The notes beneath the pieces are model-generated. The model was not told the DNA's origin, did not search any database, and saw nothing but the letters and a program-made list of their open reading frames with translations. Both the position numbers and the translations under genes were made by a program. Shown here piece by piece: positions 47,478 to 58,500 of a DNA stretch of 64,000 nt. Positions within the stretch are counted from its first letter, which is position 1; each line of letters begins with the position of its first letter. The DNA is taken from positions 2,071,501-2,135,500 of the forward strand of contig JALPQD010000125.1 of the NCBI GenBank assembly GCA_023101885.1, written 5' to 3'. This DNA comes from Typhlomys cinereus (taxonomy: Eukaryota > Chordata > Mammalia > Rodentia > Platacanthomyidae).

Positions 47478-48164
47478 TACACAAATAAGAATGAAAATGC
47501 TTTTGAAGGGAAGAGCAGAATGTCAGAATTCCAGAAGAGAACTGCCTGTTATTCCAAAGTAAAAGCCCAAGAGAGATTTTTCTCTTGTCAGCACCAAGAA
47601 GTTGAACCAGCTGTGAATTGAGAGGACCAATCTCTACCTGGAGGTTATAGCAGAACTTGGCAACATTGTCCAAGTGGTCCCATTTTGCAGTCATCAAAGA
47701 TGCAAGTGGAGGAAGTCATGAGTCCCTTCTCCAGTATTTCATAGGATGGCAGAAGTCAGGTAGTACGTGGCAGGAGGACTACAGAGAGGCACAGAGAGGG
47801 TATTTTGTGCTGTGGAGTTAAAGCCTGATTTGCCATTGAGAAGTGAAGAGCCAGCATGGGAGATATGCCAAGGAGAATTGTCTACCATGGGAGGAGCCAG
47901 CCCAAGAGAATAATGTGTTCTGTAAGTGCCTTCACTTACAAATCACTGCGAAGTCATCAAATGTGATCCATGGAAATTGAAACCAAGCTAGGGCCAAAGG
48001 GGTCTCAGTAAGACAGAGATAATGTAAAGACAATTTTATTCTCAGGTAAATTGGTATGTATCTGTCAAACTATGGCAGTCATCACAAATCAGTAGCCACA
48101 GAGAAAATTACAAAGAATGGAAAGTCTTGTTCAAACAAGAAGTTTGACCCCATCTGCCAGGGAC

Positions 48165-48385
48165 AGGACTTGGTCGTGGTCCTCCATCCCAGGTTAAGTT
48201 CCACCAGCTCCCAGGTCGCTGCTAGTCCCAGTTCCTACAACCAGCCAGCCCGAGCAACACCCAGACTGCCTGGAGCTTGGATAGTCCACTGAGCCAAATT
48301 CCAGATGCCAGGTGAAGACTTCTGCACCTCCATCAACCCCTCTGCCCCTCCAGCCTGCCAGGAACCCTCACTCATGGTCCAGGGA
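48165..48385 (+). repeat. L1-promoter-monomer-like block, right arm
   Basis: Right-arm partner of 2,845-3,080. The order of features (CCATCCCAGGT, CCCAG, CTGCCTGGAGCTTGG, ATAGTCCAC, CCAGGTGAAG, CCTCCAGCCTGCCAGGAAC) follows the L1 monomer order. No L1 ORF1 follows downstream. Confidence 0.5.
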
Positions 48386-49132
48386 GTATACACTGCTCAT
48401 CAGAATTCAACAGAGCCCAAAGGAAACTCAAACAAAGCTCTAGGGGAAAAGGCCATACATCTGAAGTCCTCTAAAATCATTCTATCACATGGGAGAGATT
48501 TCTGCATCCTTATCCGAGCAATGTGGTAGAATATGTCTCAGTTTGGAAAAGATGGATTCAAAGAAACATCTTTTGGGATGAGGACATGGCTTTATTTCAG
48601 AGAAATAAGAAAAAATATGGGAATTGTCAGGCCTTGGTATTTCTTCCCAGTTGAGGCCTAAAGCCTGTTCCCAAGGGAAGTAACTCCATTGGGCAGGTGC
48701 TAGGAATTTCTTGGAATGTCACAATAATACCCATGAACAGGTGCTAAACACTCTCTCCTAGGTAATTCAAGTTTTGCCCCTGGCAGGAAGAATTCTTCTG
48801 GGAATAAGGAGTGCCTTTTATCTACTCTTAGGTTTTTTGGACCTAGCTTCCTGCTCTCTGATCTAGAGAAAAAGCCTGCTTTTTAACTTTAAGTCAAATT
48901 ATAAACAGAGATTTCATGTCTAGTCACTCACAATAAGTAGACTTGTTAGCCAGAATGTGTGCACTGATTTTTTAAGGAATTAGAGAATAACTTCAAGAGT
49001 CTTAATACATAGGTAGGTAAAATTCCCACCTATGTACTAACTCTGAAATTTCAGAAGTATAAGACTATGCTATCAGTTCACTAGAACCTTAAAAGAAGGC
49101 CAAGGAAGAGACGATCATGCCAGAAAGGCTAG

Positions 49133-49432
49133 ATGCCAAGACTGGCCCTGGAGATGGTATTTGCAATCCAAACGAGGAGAATCCATGTTGGAAGCAAAGG
49201 CGGCTGTGTCTTTACTATCCCAAACAACACTCTTATGAGAAATCACAGAGATGGACCATTTGAGTGCACTCCCACCAATGATTGCCTCCACCCCAAAAGA
49301 GACAACCTTGGCATCTGGGGCTTGAGTGGACCCCAGGTTCGGAGAATGCATAGTTCACAGATGGGTCATCTAACTGGTGGCAATATACTTCTGGAATTCC
49401 TCAAAGGAAGATGTAAGCAACCTTACTATTAA
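49133..49432 (+). other. 99-codon open frame, right-arm copy (unidentified)
   Basis: Begins MPRLALEMVFAIQ, ends QPYY and is the same length as the left-arm frame at 1,779-2,078. About three quarters of the residues agree by eye, with no indel. An in-frame TAG immediately precedes the ATG. The function is unknown. Confidence 0.25.
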
Positions 49433-50071
49433 AGGAATAGAAGGATGCTATTATAGGAGGAATTATTCTTCTAATAATTATATTGCTTAAGTGTTATCTT
49501 CAGCATATATCTCAGTAGTGCTCCATCAACAGGACCATGCAATAAGCGCTTATGGCCCTTGAATATCCAAGCCATGGCCCCCCTAGAGACATGGTTCAAG
49601 CTTGGATTATAGAGACTGCATGAGCTGCATGCAACTTCCCAAGCTAGAACATGCTACCATGCCTGATGCCCATGTCAACCTGCCTGACTGAGAGGATCAA
49701 TATGGAGAGGACAACAGCAAAAGCTCACGCTGGGTCTTATGGGTGTTGGGCACTCCTAGAGTTAATTGTAAAATATGTTCCTTGCTGAAATCAAAAGTAG
49801 CTCATTCCTCCTCTGTATATTTTAAAAAGCAGTCTCTATTAAAAATGTCAACTATGTAGGCTCAGGCCCATGGCTATCCAGTGAAGCATTATAGATTAGC
49901 TAGGTTTGGAAAAAATGAGAGAATGTTTCTTTTAAGTACATTTACCCTTAAGCGATGGGTTAGATTCTTGAAAAAATGTCCACCCTGAAGGTAATTTTGC
50001 TGATTAGGAACAACATTCTTTACCCCAAAATCTTCTGTATAAAAGCTGTCACAAAAGTTTCAGTAAATGGG

Positions 50072-50279
50072 TCCAGGAGAGGTGGATCAGGGGTTAAGCC
50101 TCTGCCTTGCAGGCAGAAGGTCTTGAGTTCGGATCCCAGATCCCACGTATAGACGCCAGGCAGAAGCGGGGGTGGCCTGTGCTTCTGGTCCTGGTAGGGT
50201 GGAACCTGTGAATCCCGGGGCAGAGTAAACAAGAAGGAGGTGGAGGCGGTCCATGGTGGTTCCCGAATTCCTCCATGGT

Positions 50280-50330
<51 letters not shown>

Positions 50331-50391
50331 GCACGCACATACATAAGCACACACGCACAACTGAATAAATAAAAAATAAATAAAATAAAAA
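50072..50391 (+). mobile_element. Young B2-type SINE, right arm only
   Basis: Head TCCAGGAGAGGTGGATCAGG (A box altered), body, (CA)n and an AATAAATAAAAAATAAA tail. The target-site duplication GTTTCAGT(A/G)AATGGG is at 50,057-50,071 and 50,392-50,406. The left-arm site near 1,150 is empty. Confidence 0.95.
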
Positions 50392-51002
50392 GTTTCAGTG
50401 AATGGGTTCAGAATTCACTCAGCTTGGAGAGTTGCATGTTTCTGTTCTCCACCTGGTCCGGGGGAGCCCTGGTCTTGAGGCTGCAACCCTGGTCTGCGGC
50501 AAAGAAGCTTTACTTCAAGCCCAAAGATAAGTAACCCCGCCTTTTTTTTTTTACCATCCTGCTCCTTTCAAGTATTAATCACTGTAGATTAACTTTTCTA
50601 TATAGACACCCCCAAAACATATACAACTTCAGGGATTATACCACTAACCTTCACATATCACAAAGGTACTAAATCGTAAAAGTGCGCTACCATGCTAATA
50701 TTGACCCTCTGTCTACTACACCTTACTTAACCGATGTCCTAAAAGTCTAATAGCGTCATCTAGGAAATAACAATAACAACAGACAAACATACACAACTCC
50801 AATGTAAACACTAGTAATAACTGCCCAGGAGTAGTAATACCAACTAAATCAGTTCAGTCAAAAACACATAGAAACTGAAAGGTCTTAAGGGACAAAACAG
50901 AAAGGTCTTAAGAGACAAAACAACAATGCCCAAGTCAAAGTGCAGATCCATGAGAAACAAAACCCAAGAAGACAAATCTCCCACTGAAAGAATTACCCCA
51001 TA

Positions 51003-52025
51003 ATGATGGATTTGAACCAGAACAAATTCAAAGAACATAGCCAAGAATGCCAGACCCAAGATGACAACATTCAAAGCATGATCATTACCATGATCAATTC
51101 TATGAAAGAGGAAATTTGGTTAAAGTTAACAACCACATCAACCACTTTGAACAGGAACACAACAGACACTTGGAGGAGTTGAGAAAAACAGTTCAAGAAA
51201 CAACAATAGGCATAGAGCAGTTAAAACAGTCTCAGGCAGAGTTTAAAATTGAACAAAAAGACAAGTTATCCTCAACCAAGAACTCAACAGAGAGTCTCAT
51301 TAGCAGAACTAACAAAGCAGAAAGTGGAACTTCAGATCTTGAAGACAAAGTGGAAGAATTAACCAGTTCAATGGAAGAGGTTGTTAAACCCAAAAAGATA
51401 CTTTAGAGGAATATTCGAGAGATATGTGACACCCTGAAGAAGCCTAACATGTGCATTCATGGAAAACCAGAGTAAGAATCCCAAAATACCACACATGGGG
51501 AAATTTTTCAAATCATCATAAATGAAAATTTCCCTCATCTAAAGAATGAGAGGCCCATCCAAATACAAGAGGCATTCTGCACCCCAAACAGATATGACCA
51601 AAATAGAAACTTGCCACAACAAATAATTGTCAAAACACTCCAAATTCAAAACAAAGAAAAGATGTTGAGCTGTAAGTGAAAAAAAAAAAAACAAGTCACT
51701 TCTAAAAGGAAACCTATTAAAATAACAAATGACTTGTTAATGGAAACAGTAAAAGCAAGAAGCCCTTGTTGAGAATTATTAAATGAATAAAAATGTCAAC
51801 CCAGACTGATATACCCAGCAAAACTATCTGTTATGATCGAGGGAGAAAGAAAACATTTCCAGCACAAAGACAACTTGAAGTCTTACATGTCTACCAAACC
51901 AGGCCTTCAAAAAATGCTAGAAGTGATATTCAAGGAGAAAAAAACAAGCGTATCCAAGAGGACAGAAGGGAAATATAATACCACCAAAATCTAAAAGTCA
52001 AAAAATACACTTACAAAAGCCACTA
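51003..52025 (+). pseudogene. L1 ORF1, broken, outer right copy
   Basis: Starts ATG ATG GAT TTG AAC CAG at 51,003, homologous to MDSNQNKF of the left copy. A frameshift occurs near 51,115 (TTTGGTTAAAG). The coiled-coil region and a clear LISRTNK...LEDKVEEL stretch follow at 51,120-51,405, then a stop. The C-terminal part is only partly open. Confidence 0.85.
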
Positions 52026-52074
52026 AACATAAAAAATGTCCAGAATTAAAAATAATTTCTCCATTATAACATTA

Positions 52075-55000
52075 AACGAATTGACTCACTGATCAGGAGA
52101 CACAGATTACAAACTTGGATAAAAACCAGAACCCGTCAATCTGCTGCCTGTAGGAAACTCATCTCACCACAAAAGATAGGCACATCCTAAAAATGAAAGG
52201 CTTGTCTAAAATTCTGCAAGCCAATGGAACCAAGAAACAGGCAGGGGTAGCCTTATGCTGTCAGACAAAGTGGACTTCAAACCAAAAAGAATCATAAGAG
52301 ACACAGATGGATATTACATTTTAGTCACAGGTACAATTCACCAGGAAGACTTCACAATACTTCCCATATATGCACCTAATACGGGCCCCTCCACATTCAT
52401 TAAGAAATTCCTACACCATCTAAAGCATGAAATCAATCCCAACACGATCAGTCTTGGGAATTTCAACACCACCCAGTCAACACGAAATAGATCAACAGGT
52501 CAAAAGCTTAACAGAGACACTTTGGAACTTAACGAAACCCTTAAAGAAATGGACCTTACAGATCTCTATCGAACTTTTCACCCATGCACCAAAGAATACA
52601 CATTTTTCTCAGCAGCACACGGAACTTTCTCCAAAATAGATCACATAGTGGGCCACAAAACGAATCTACACATATACAAAAAGTTGAAATTCTAGCCTGT
52701 GCCCTATGAGACCACCACGGCCTGAAGCTGGACATCCACAACACAACAAACAAGAGAAAATACACTAACCCTGGAAACTCAACACTATGATGCTGGATAA
52801 GCATTGGATTCAGGAAGAAATTAAAAAGGAAATTCAAGATTTCCTGAGAGTGAATGATAATGAAAATACAACTTATCAAAATCTTTGGACACAATGAAAG
52901 CTGTCCTAAGAGGTAAGTTCATACTCCTTAATGCCTACATCAAAAAAATGGAAACATCAGAAATAAATAACTTAACAATGCAGCTTAAAGCTTTAGAGGC
53001 ACTAGAGCAATCCAATCCCAAAAGCAGTAGAAGAGAGGAGATTAGTAAAGTAAGGGGAGAAATTCTGAAATTGTGATTAGGAAAAAGATACAGAGAATCA
53101 ACCAGTCAAAAAGCTGGTTCTTTGAAAAAATCATTAAGATTGACACACCCCTAGCTAAATTAACCAAAAGCAAGAGAGAGAAAACCCAAGTTAATTAAAT
53201 TAGAAATGAAAAATTGGACTTAACACTACTGATACCGAAGAAATTCAGAGTATCATAATGTCATATTTAAAAAACTTATACTCTGTGAAATTTGACAGCA
53301 CAAAAGAAATGGATGAATTCCTAAGTAAGCACAACTTACTGAAATTGAAATAGGAAGTTGTGAATTATTTAAATAGTCCTATAACATATGAGAAAATCGA
53401 TGAATTAATCTCAAACTTCCCACCAAAAAATGTCCTGGACCAGATGGATTCAGCACAGAGTTCTATGGGACATTTAAGGAGTTAATAACACCAATACTCC
53501 TTAAAATATTCCATCAAATAGCAAAGAAAGGAACACTACCAAGTTCCTTCTATGAAGCTAATATCGTTTTAATCCCCAAACCTAATAAAGATACACTTGA
53601 AAAAGAAAACTATAGGTCAATCTCTCTGATGAATACAAATGGAAAGATTCTCAACAAAGTCTTAGCAAATCAGATTCAAAAACACATCCAAAAGGTCATT
53701 CATGGGGACCAAGTAGGCTTTATCCCAGGCACACAAGGTTGTTTCAACATACAAAAATGAATAAATGTAATTCACCATATAAATCAGTCCAAAATCCAAG
53801 GCCACATGATACTCTCAATAGATGCAGAAAAAGGTTTTGATAAGATCCAAGAGACTATTATGATCAAAACCCAAGAGACAGTTGGAATGGAAGGAACCTT
53901 TGTCAATATATTAAAGCTGTATACAACAAGCCCACAGCAAGGATTATACTTAATGGGGAAAACTTGAAGCATTCCTGCTTCGATCAGGAACTAGACAAGG
54001 CTGTCCACTCTCACCACTTCTGTTCAATATTGTACTTCAAGTCTTAGCTGAAGCCATAAGACAAGAAAGGGAGATAAACGGGATTCAAATCTGAACGGAA
54101 GAAGCCAAGTTAACTTTATTTACAGATTATATGATCATATACCTGCATGATCCTAAAAAGTATAACAGAAAGCTCCTAGAACTAATACAGAAGTTCAGCA
54201 GGGTGGCAGGATACAAAATAAATGAACAAAATCAGTGGCCTTCCTATATGCTCAGAATGAAAGAAGTGAAAAAGCCCTGAGAGAAACAATCCCATTTACT
54301 ATAGCCCCTAAAAAAATGGAATACCTTGGTATAAATCTAACCAAGGAAGCAAGTTTAAAGTTTTACAATGAAAACTTTAAAACCCTAAAGAAAGAAATTG
54401 CAGAAGACACCAGATGGTGGAAAGACCTCCCATGTTCCTGGATTGGCAGAATCAATATCATAAAAATGACCATCCTACCAAAAGCAAGTACAGATTCAAT
54501 GATATACCAATAAAAATGACAAAGCAATTCTTTAAAGAGGTTGAGCAAACAAAGTCATAATTCATATGAAGGCAGAAAAGACCTAGGAATCCAAAAACAA
54601 TCCTGAGTAAGAAAAACACTGCTGGAGGTATCACCATAAAAAACCTTAGTCTATACTAAAAATCCATAGTTATAAAAACAGAATGGTATTGGCTCCAAAA
54701 TAGACACAGATCAATGGATAAGGGTTGAAGACCCAGATATGAGCCCACAATTACATCCATTTGATCTTTGACAAAGTTGCCCACAAAATCCAATAGAAAA
54801 AGAACAGCATCTTCAACAAATGGTGCTGGCACAACTGGATGTCCACATGTAGAAGATTAAAACTCAACCTGTATTTGTCAACCATGTACAAGAATTAACT
54901 CCAAATGGATCAAGGACCTCAATATAAGGCCAGAGACTATAAAAACCCTAGTAGAATGTGGAGGGAGCTCCCTTGAGCTGATTAGGCTAAGCCAACAGTT

Positions 55001-55847
55001 CCTAATGGGAAATCCAATAGTACAGTCAATGCAAACAACAGTCAACAGATGGGATCTTATGAAATTAAAGAGCTTCTGTTCAGATAAAGTGATTGTAACT
55101 GGAGTGCAAAAGCAACCCATAGAATGGGAGAAAATCTTCACTAACCACATATCTGATAGAGCTCTATTATCTGGAGTGCACAAATAACTTAGAAAACTAA
55201 ACACCAAGGAAACAAATGGCCAAATTAAAAAATGGGCCTTGGACCTTAAAAGAAACTTTACCAGGGAAGAAATTGAAATGTAATTTCAATGAAAAATGAA
55301 TTTCATTAAAAAATGCTCCTTATCCTTAGCCATCAGGGAAATGCAAATCAAAACCTCCCTGAGATCTCATCTCACCCCAGTCAGGATGGCAAAAATCCAG
55401 AATACCAACACCAAATGCTGGAGAGGATGTGGAGAGAGGGAATGTCTCCTACATTGCTGGTGGGAATGCAGGCTCATACAACCACTCTGGTTTGCTGTCT
55501 GGTGATTCTTAAAGAAGTAAAAGATTGAAATGCCATATGACCCTGCAATTCCACTTTTGGGAATAACCCCCCGTACAGCAAAAATTCACCTCGATAGCAC
55601 AAGCACGACCATGTTCATAGCAGCACTGTTTACAATAGCAAAGTCACAGAATCAACCCAAATGTCCGACAGTTGACAAGTGGATAAGGAAAGTGTGGTAC
55701 ATTTACACATACTACTCAGCCATCAAAAATGATGAATAAAAGAAATTTGCTGGAAATGGATGGAATTAGAAACAATTATATTGAGTGAGGTATCTCAGAC
55801 ACAGAAAAGTAAGTGCCAATGTGTACTCCCTAATAGGTGGATCCTAG
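52075..55847 (+). pseudogene. L1 ORF2, broken, active site mutated, outer right copy
   Basis: The endonuclease part is open from 52,255 to 52,695 and includes the YTFFSAAHGTFSKIDHI motif near 52,600. The reverse transcriptase region follows with many stops. The catalytic FADD motif reads FTDY at 54,119-54,130, losing the second aspartate. C-terminal [10 protein letters not shown] near 55,465; the stop is at 55,845-55,847. Confidence 0.88.
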
Positions 55848-57157
55848 TACCAGACCCTCTTAGTGACACACTCAAAGATAAATCTCTGTAATAGCTACAG
55901 TAATTACAAAGATTATAAACAGGAGGGGTGGGGAACGAGAGTCCCACCAGAAACAAGGAGAGAGGGAATCATGTTACAGCAGAGAAAATAGGCCATCATC
56001 AAGGACTGCAAGGGGTGACATTCAATACTCATCCAGATGGAGCCAAGGGCATTGCAGGAGCAGCAAAACTGAAAAAAACAATCAACATACCATGATTCAG
56101 AACATCAGAGATTCTATATCAACCACCTGGAAGTAGGCTAGCTTAATCTTTCCCCATCCTGAAGCTCAGGGAAATTTGCAGAAGAGCGGGTGGTAAGAAT
56201 GAAGGAGGACAAGGATTGGAGGAGTAATGATATGCAAGATACTCCACACAAGTTAAGGCTGAAGCAATCATAATAGGACTTTGCATGATCTGCGCAATGT
56301 CCAACACATTATTAACCCCTCAATGTCTAGCATGGACTAAAGGCACTAGAATCCCTGGAAGCAAGGGATTAACAGCCACAATAGTGTGCCTATACTTAAG
56401 GGGAACACAAGAAAGAGTTCTAGGAAATGCCACTGAGTCTTTATACCTCTTGAAAGAGGAAGACACAGAGGAAAGTTTGACATACACATTAAAGAATGCT
56501 TCAGGGATGGGAGGGGAGGAAGCACTGGGAGATAGGGAGGGAGGGGGGAAAGGAAGGAAAAAAGGTGGAAGGTAGCAAGGAGTTCCAGGAAGGGATGGAG
56601 TGAGGGAGGGGACCAGTGTACCTCTTAAGTTTGCATGAGCAGAAATAAATAAAAAAATAAAAAACCTTCATCTGCATGTGTTATTGAAGTTATTATAGCA
56701 CCATTTTTGCTTAAGGAAAATCTCTACTATACACATGATGTTCATTTAACACTCATAACTGTTTCAGCCCTTATATTTCACTCAATTAACTGTCTCTCCC
56801 AAGAGAACTGGAATGAGGAGGCTGAGGAAAGGAGAATGGATTCTACTGTGCAGGATTTGTTGCTCTTTCAGAGCAGGAACACTAACACCTCTGGAGCCCT
56901 GTGTGATGTCCTGGTTTGCCTGTACATCTCCTGGCTAGAGCATGAGCCAAAAACAGTGGTTATATTCTACATCGCCTTCTCATTGCCAGTCTCCAGCCAA
57001 ATGTTTGACATGCTAGCATACCAGACTATTTGGGAAGGACAGTGCTGATGACATGATAACAAAAGAAATCACCATCAAGCTGATGTCTATTGAGGAAAGC
57101 TGGACACATAAGTCCCTGTGCTCTCACCCTTTCTATGTCTCCAGCCCTTTACAAGTT

Positions 57158-57197
57158 TCATTTATTTATTTATTTATTTATTTGTTTATTTATTTTT
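57158..57197. repeat. (TTTA)n microsatellite
   Basis: About nine TTTA-type units with one TTTG interruption. Confidence 0.9.
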
Positions 57198-58450
57198 ACT
57201 GTGACTACAAGCCTCTGTTGGCAGTCCTGAGTGTTGACTTAGAGAAGAGCCTAATGCCTGTCCCAGGCTTTGTCACATTGACATCCTCACATCCTATTTC
57301 TGTGAAACCACAATGACTTTCTCTTCACAGGAAGAGAAAGTTTGTGCTACTTAAAAAACTATTCTGTATAACCAAGTTCTTGTATTCCTTTTTGGGTCCC
57401 ACATTCCTTATAATAATGGGTAAACTAATTGCGTATATATGAGAGTGATTCTGAGGGACACAGACCAGGCATTGGTTTGCAGGAAAGATAAATCTTAGGA
57501 AAAGCTGGTGGAAATGAAGACAAGTTTGTGTAATTCAAAAAGAGGTGTAGTCTCTTTTCTTCACTCTCTCATTAAGGGCACTAAACAGGGCACACCCATT
57601 TAAAAGCCCTTTAAACTAAAGACAGAAGATAGAAGATACTGAGAATGCAGAGTTCAGATAGCCCTGGTGGAACAGAGAGAGCAAAGGATAAACTACAATT
57701 AGGACAGGCTTACCCAAACCTCAAGGCCTGTCTTCCTCAAGCAAAGCTCCATCTCTTAAAGGTGCTAAGACCTTCCTAAACATCAGTTATGGATGAAAGT
57801 ACATGAGCCTATGGGGGACAACTCACATTCAAACTGTGACGCTAAGACACATGGTCCCTTGCCTCCCTGGAAGTACAGACATCCACCTCTAGGCAACGTG
57901 CTTGAGACAGAGGAGTGGCTTGCAAAGGCCCAGCCAACGCACAGAATGGGTGTTTTGTTTTTGAGAGAGGCTGCTGGGAAAAGGGACTTTGAAGATAATT
58001 GTCGATCCAGAGCAACTAATTGGCGAATGCAGTATGGGCCCTGGCAGATGGAGGCCTGTTGGGAGTACAGACGCATCCAGCAGCACTTTCAGTAACTCTT
58101 CTATAGCTCTTGGCTGGCAGCTAATGAACTGGGCAAGGCTCATTTTCCCTTGGTAACTGAATGGTTGTCAAGGTAGGTATTGTTCCCTAGGGATTTCAGA
58201 GCCAGTAGCCCTAGGGAGGTATTAAGCCAAACTTATATTTACCCTGGACCACAAGAAGGTGTTTTCTGGGTCTCCTGTGCAATGCGGATAAGTGAACCAG
58301 CCCAATTTAGAGGACTTCCTGGTTAGTGAAGGAAAACAATTTCCTGTCACTGTGAGGTTGCTGGTGCCTCCACCTGTTTTCCCCATCCTGGGGGCAGCAG
58401 CGCTGGTTTGTTGAGATTTAAGTTTCTACCAACTTTCCCTAGCTACAGGG

Positions 58451-58499
<49 letters not shown>

Positions 58500-58500
58500 C
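58451..58500. repeat. (TG)n microsatellite
   Basis: About 21 TG units ending in GCGCGCGC, a potential Z-DNA-forming tract. Confidence 0.95.

Larger units (their letters stand above)
27081..51480. repeat. Right arm of the giant inverted duplication
   Basis: Reverse-complement partner of the left arm, with the same order of an L1, old B1/B2 copies, a U6 pseudogene and an outer L1. It is longer than the left partner mainly because of an extra ~2.5 kb at 43,400-45,868, a solo LTR with an L1 fragment at 27,184-27,960, and young B2 insertions at 38,643, 41,308 and 50,072. Its inner end falls inside the L1 3' UTR at about 27,081. The outer end is at least 51,480, where the left partner reaches a B2 at the window start; the duplication may extend further out. 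Confidence 0.93.
50702..56665 (+). mobile_element. Outer L1, right copy (near full-length, no monomers)
   Basis: 5' UTR from about 50,702, ORF1 at 51,003-52,025, ORF2 at 52,075-55,847, 3' UTR and A-rich end near 56,665. It lacks promoter monomers and the ~400-bp extra 3' UTR block of the inner L1, so it belongs to a different, probably older, subfamily. Both ORFs are interrupted. Confidence 0.93.

Noticed and set aside
1..51480. Possibility that the palindrome is an assembly artefact.
   Set aside because: The arms differ by several percent and carry independent insertions with target-site duplications, which a fold-back or haplotype error would not give.
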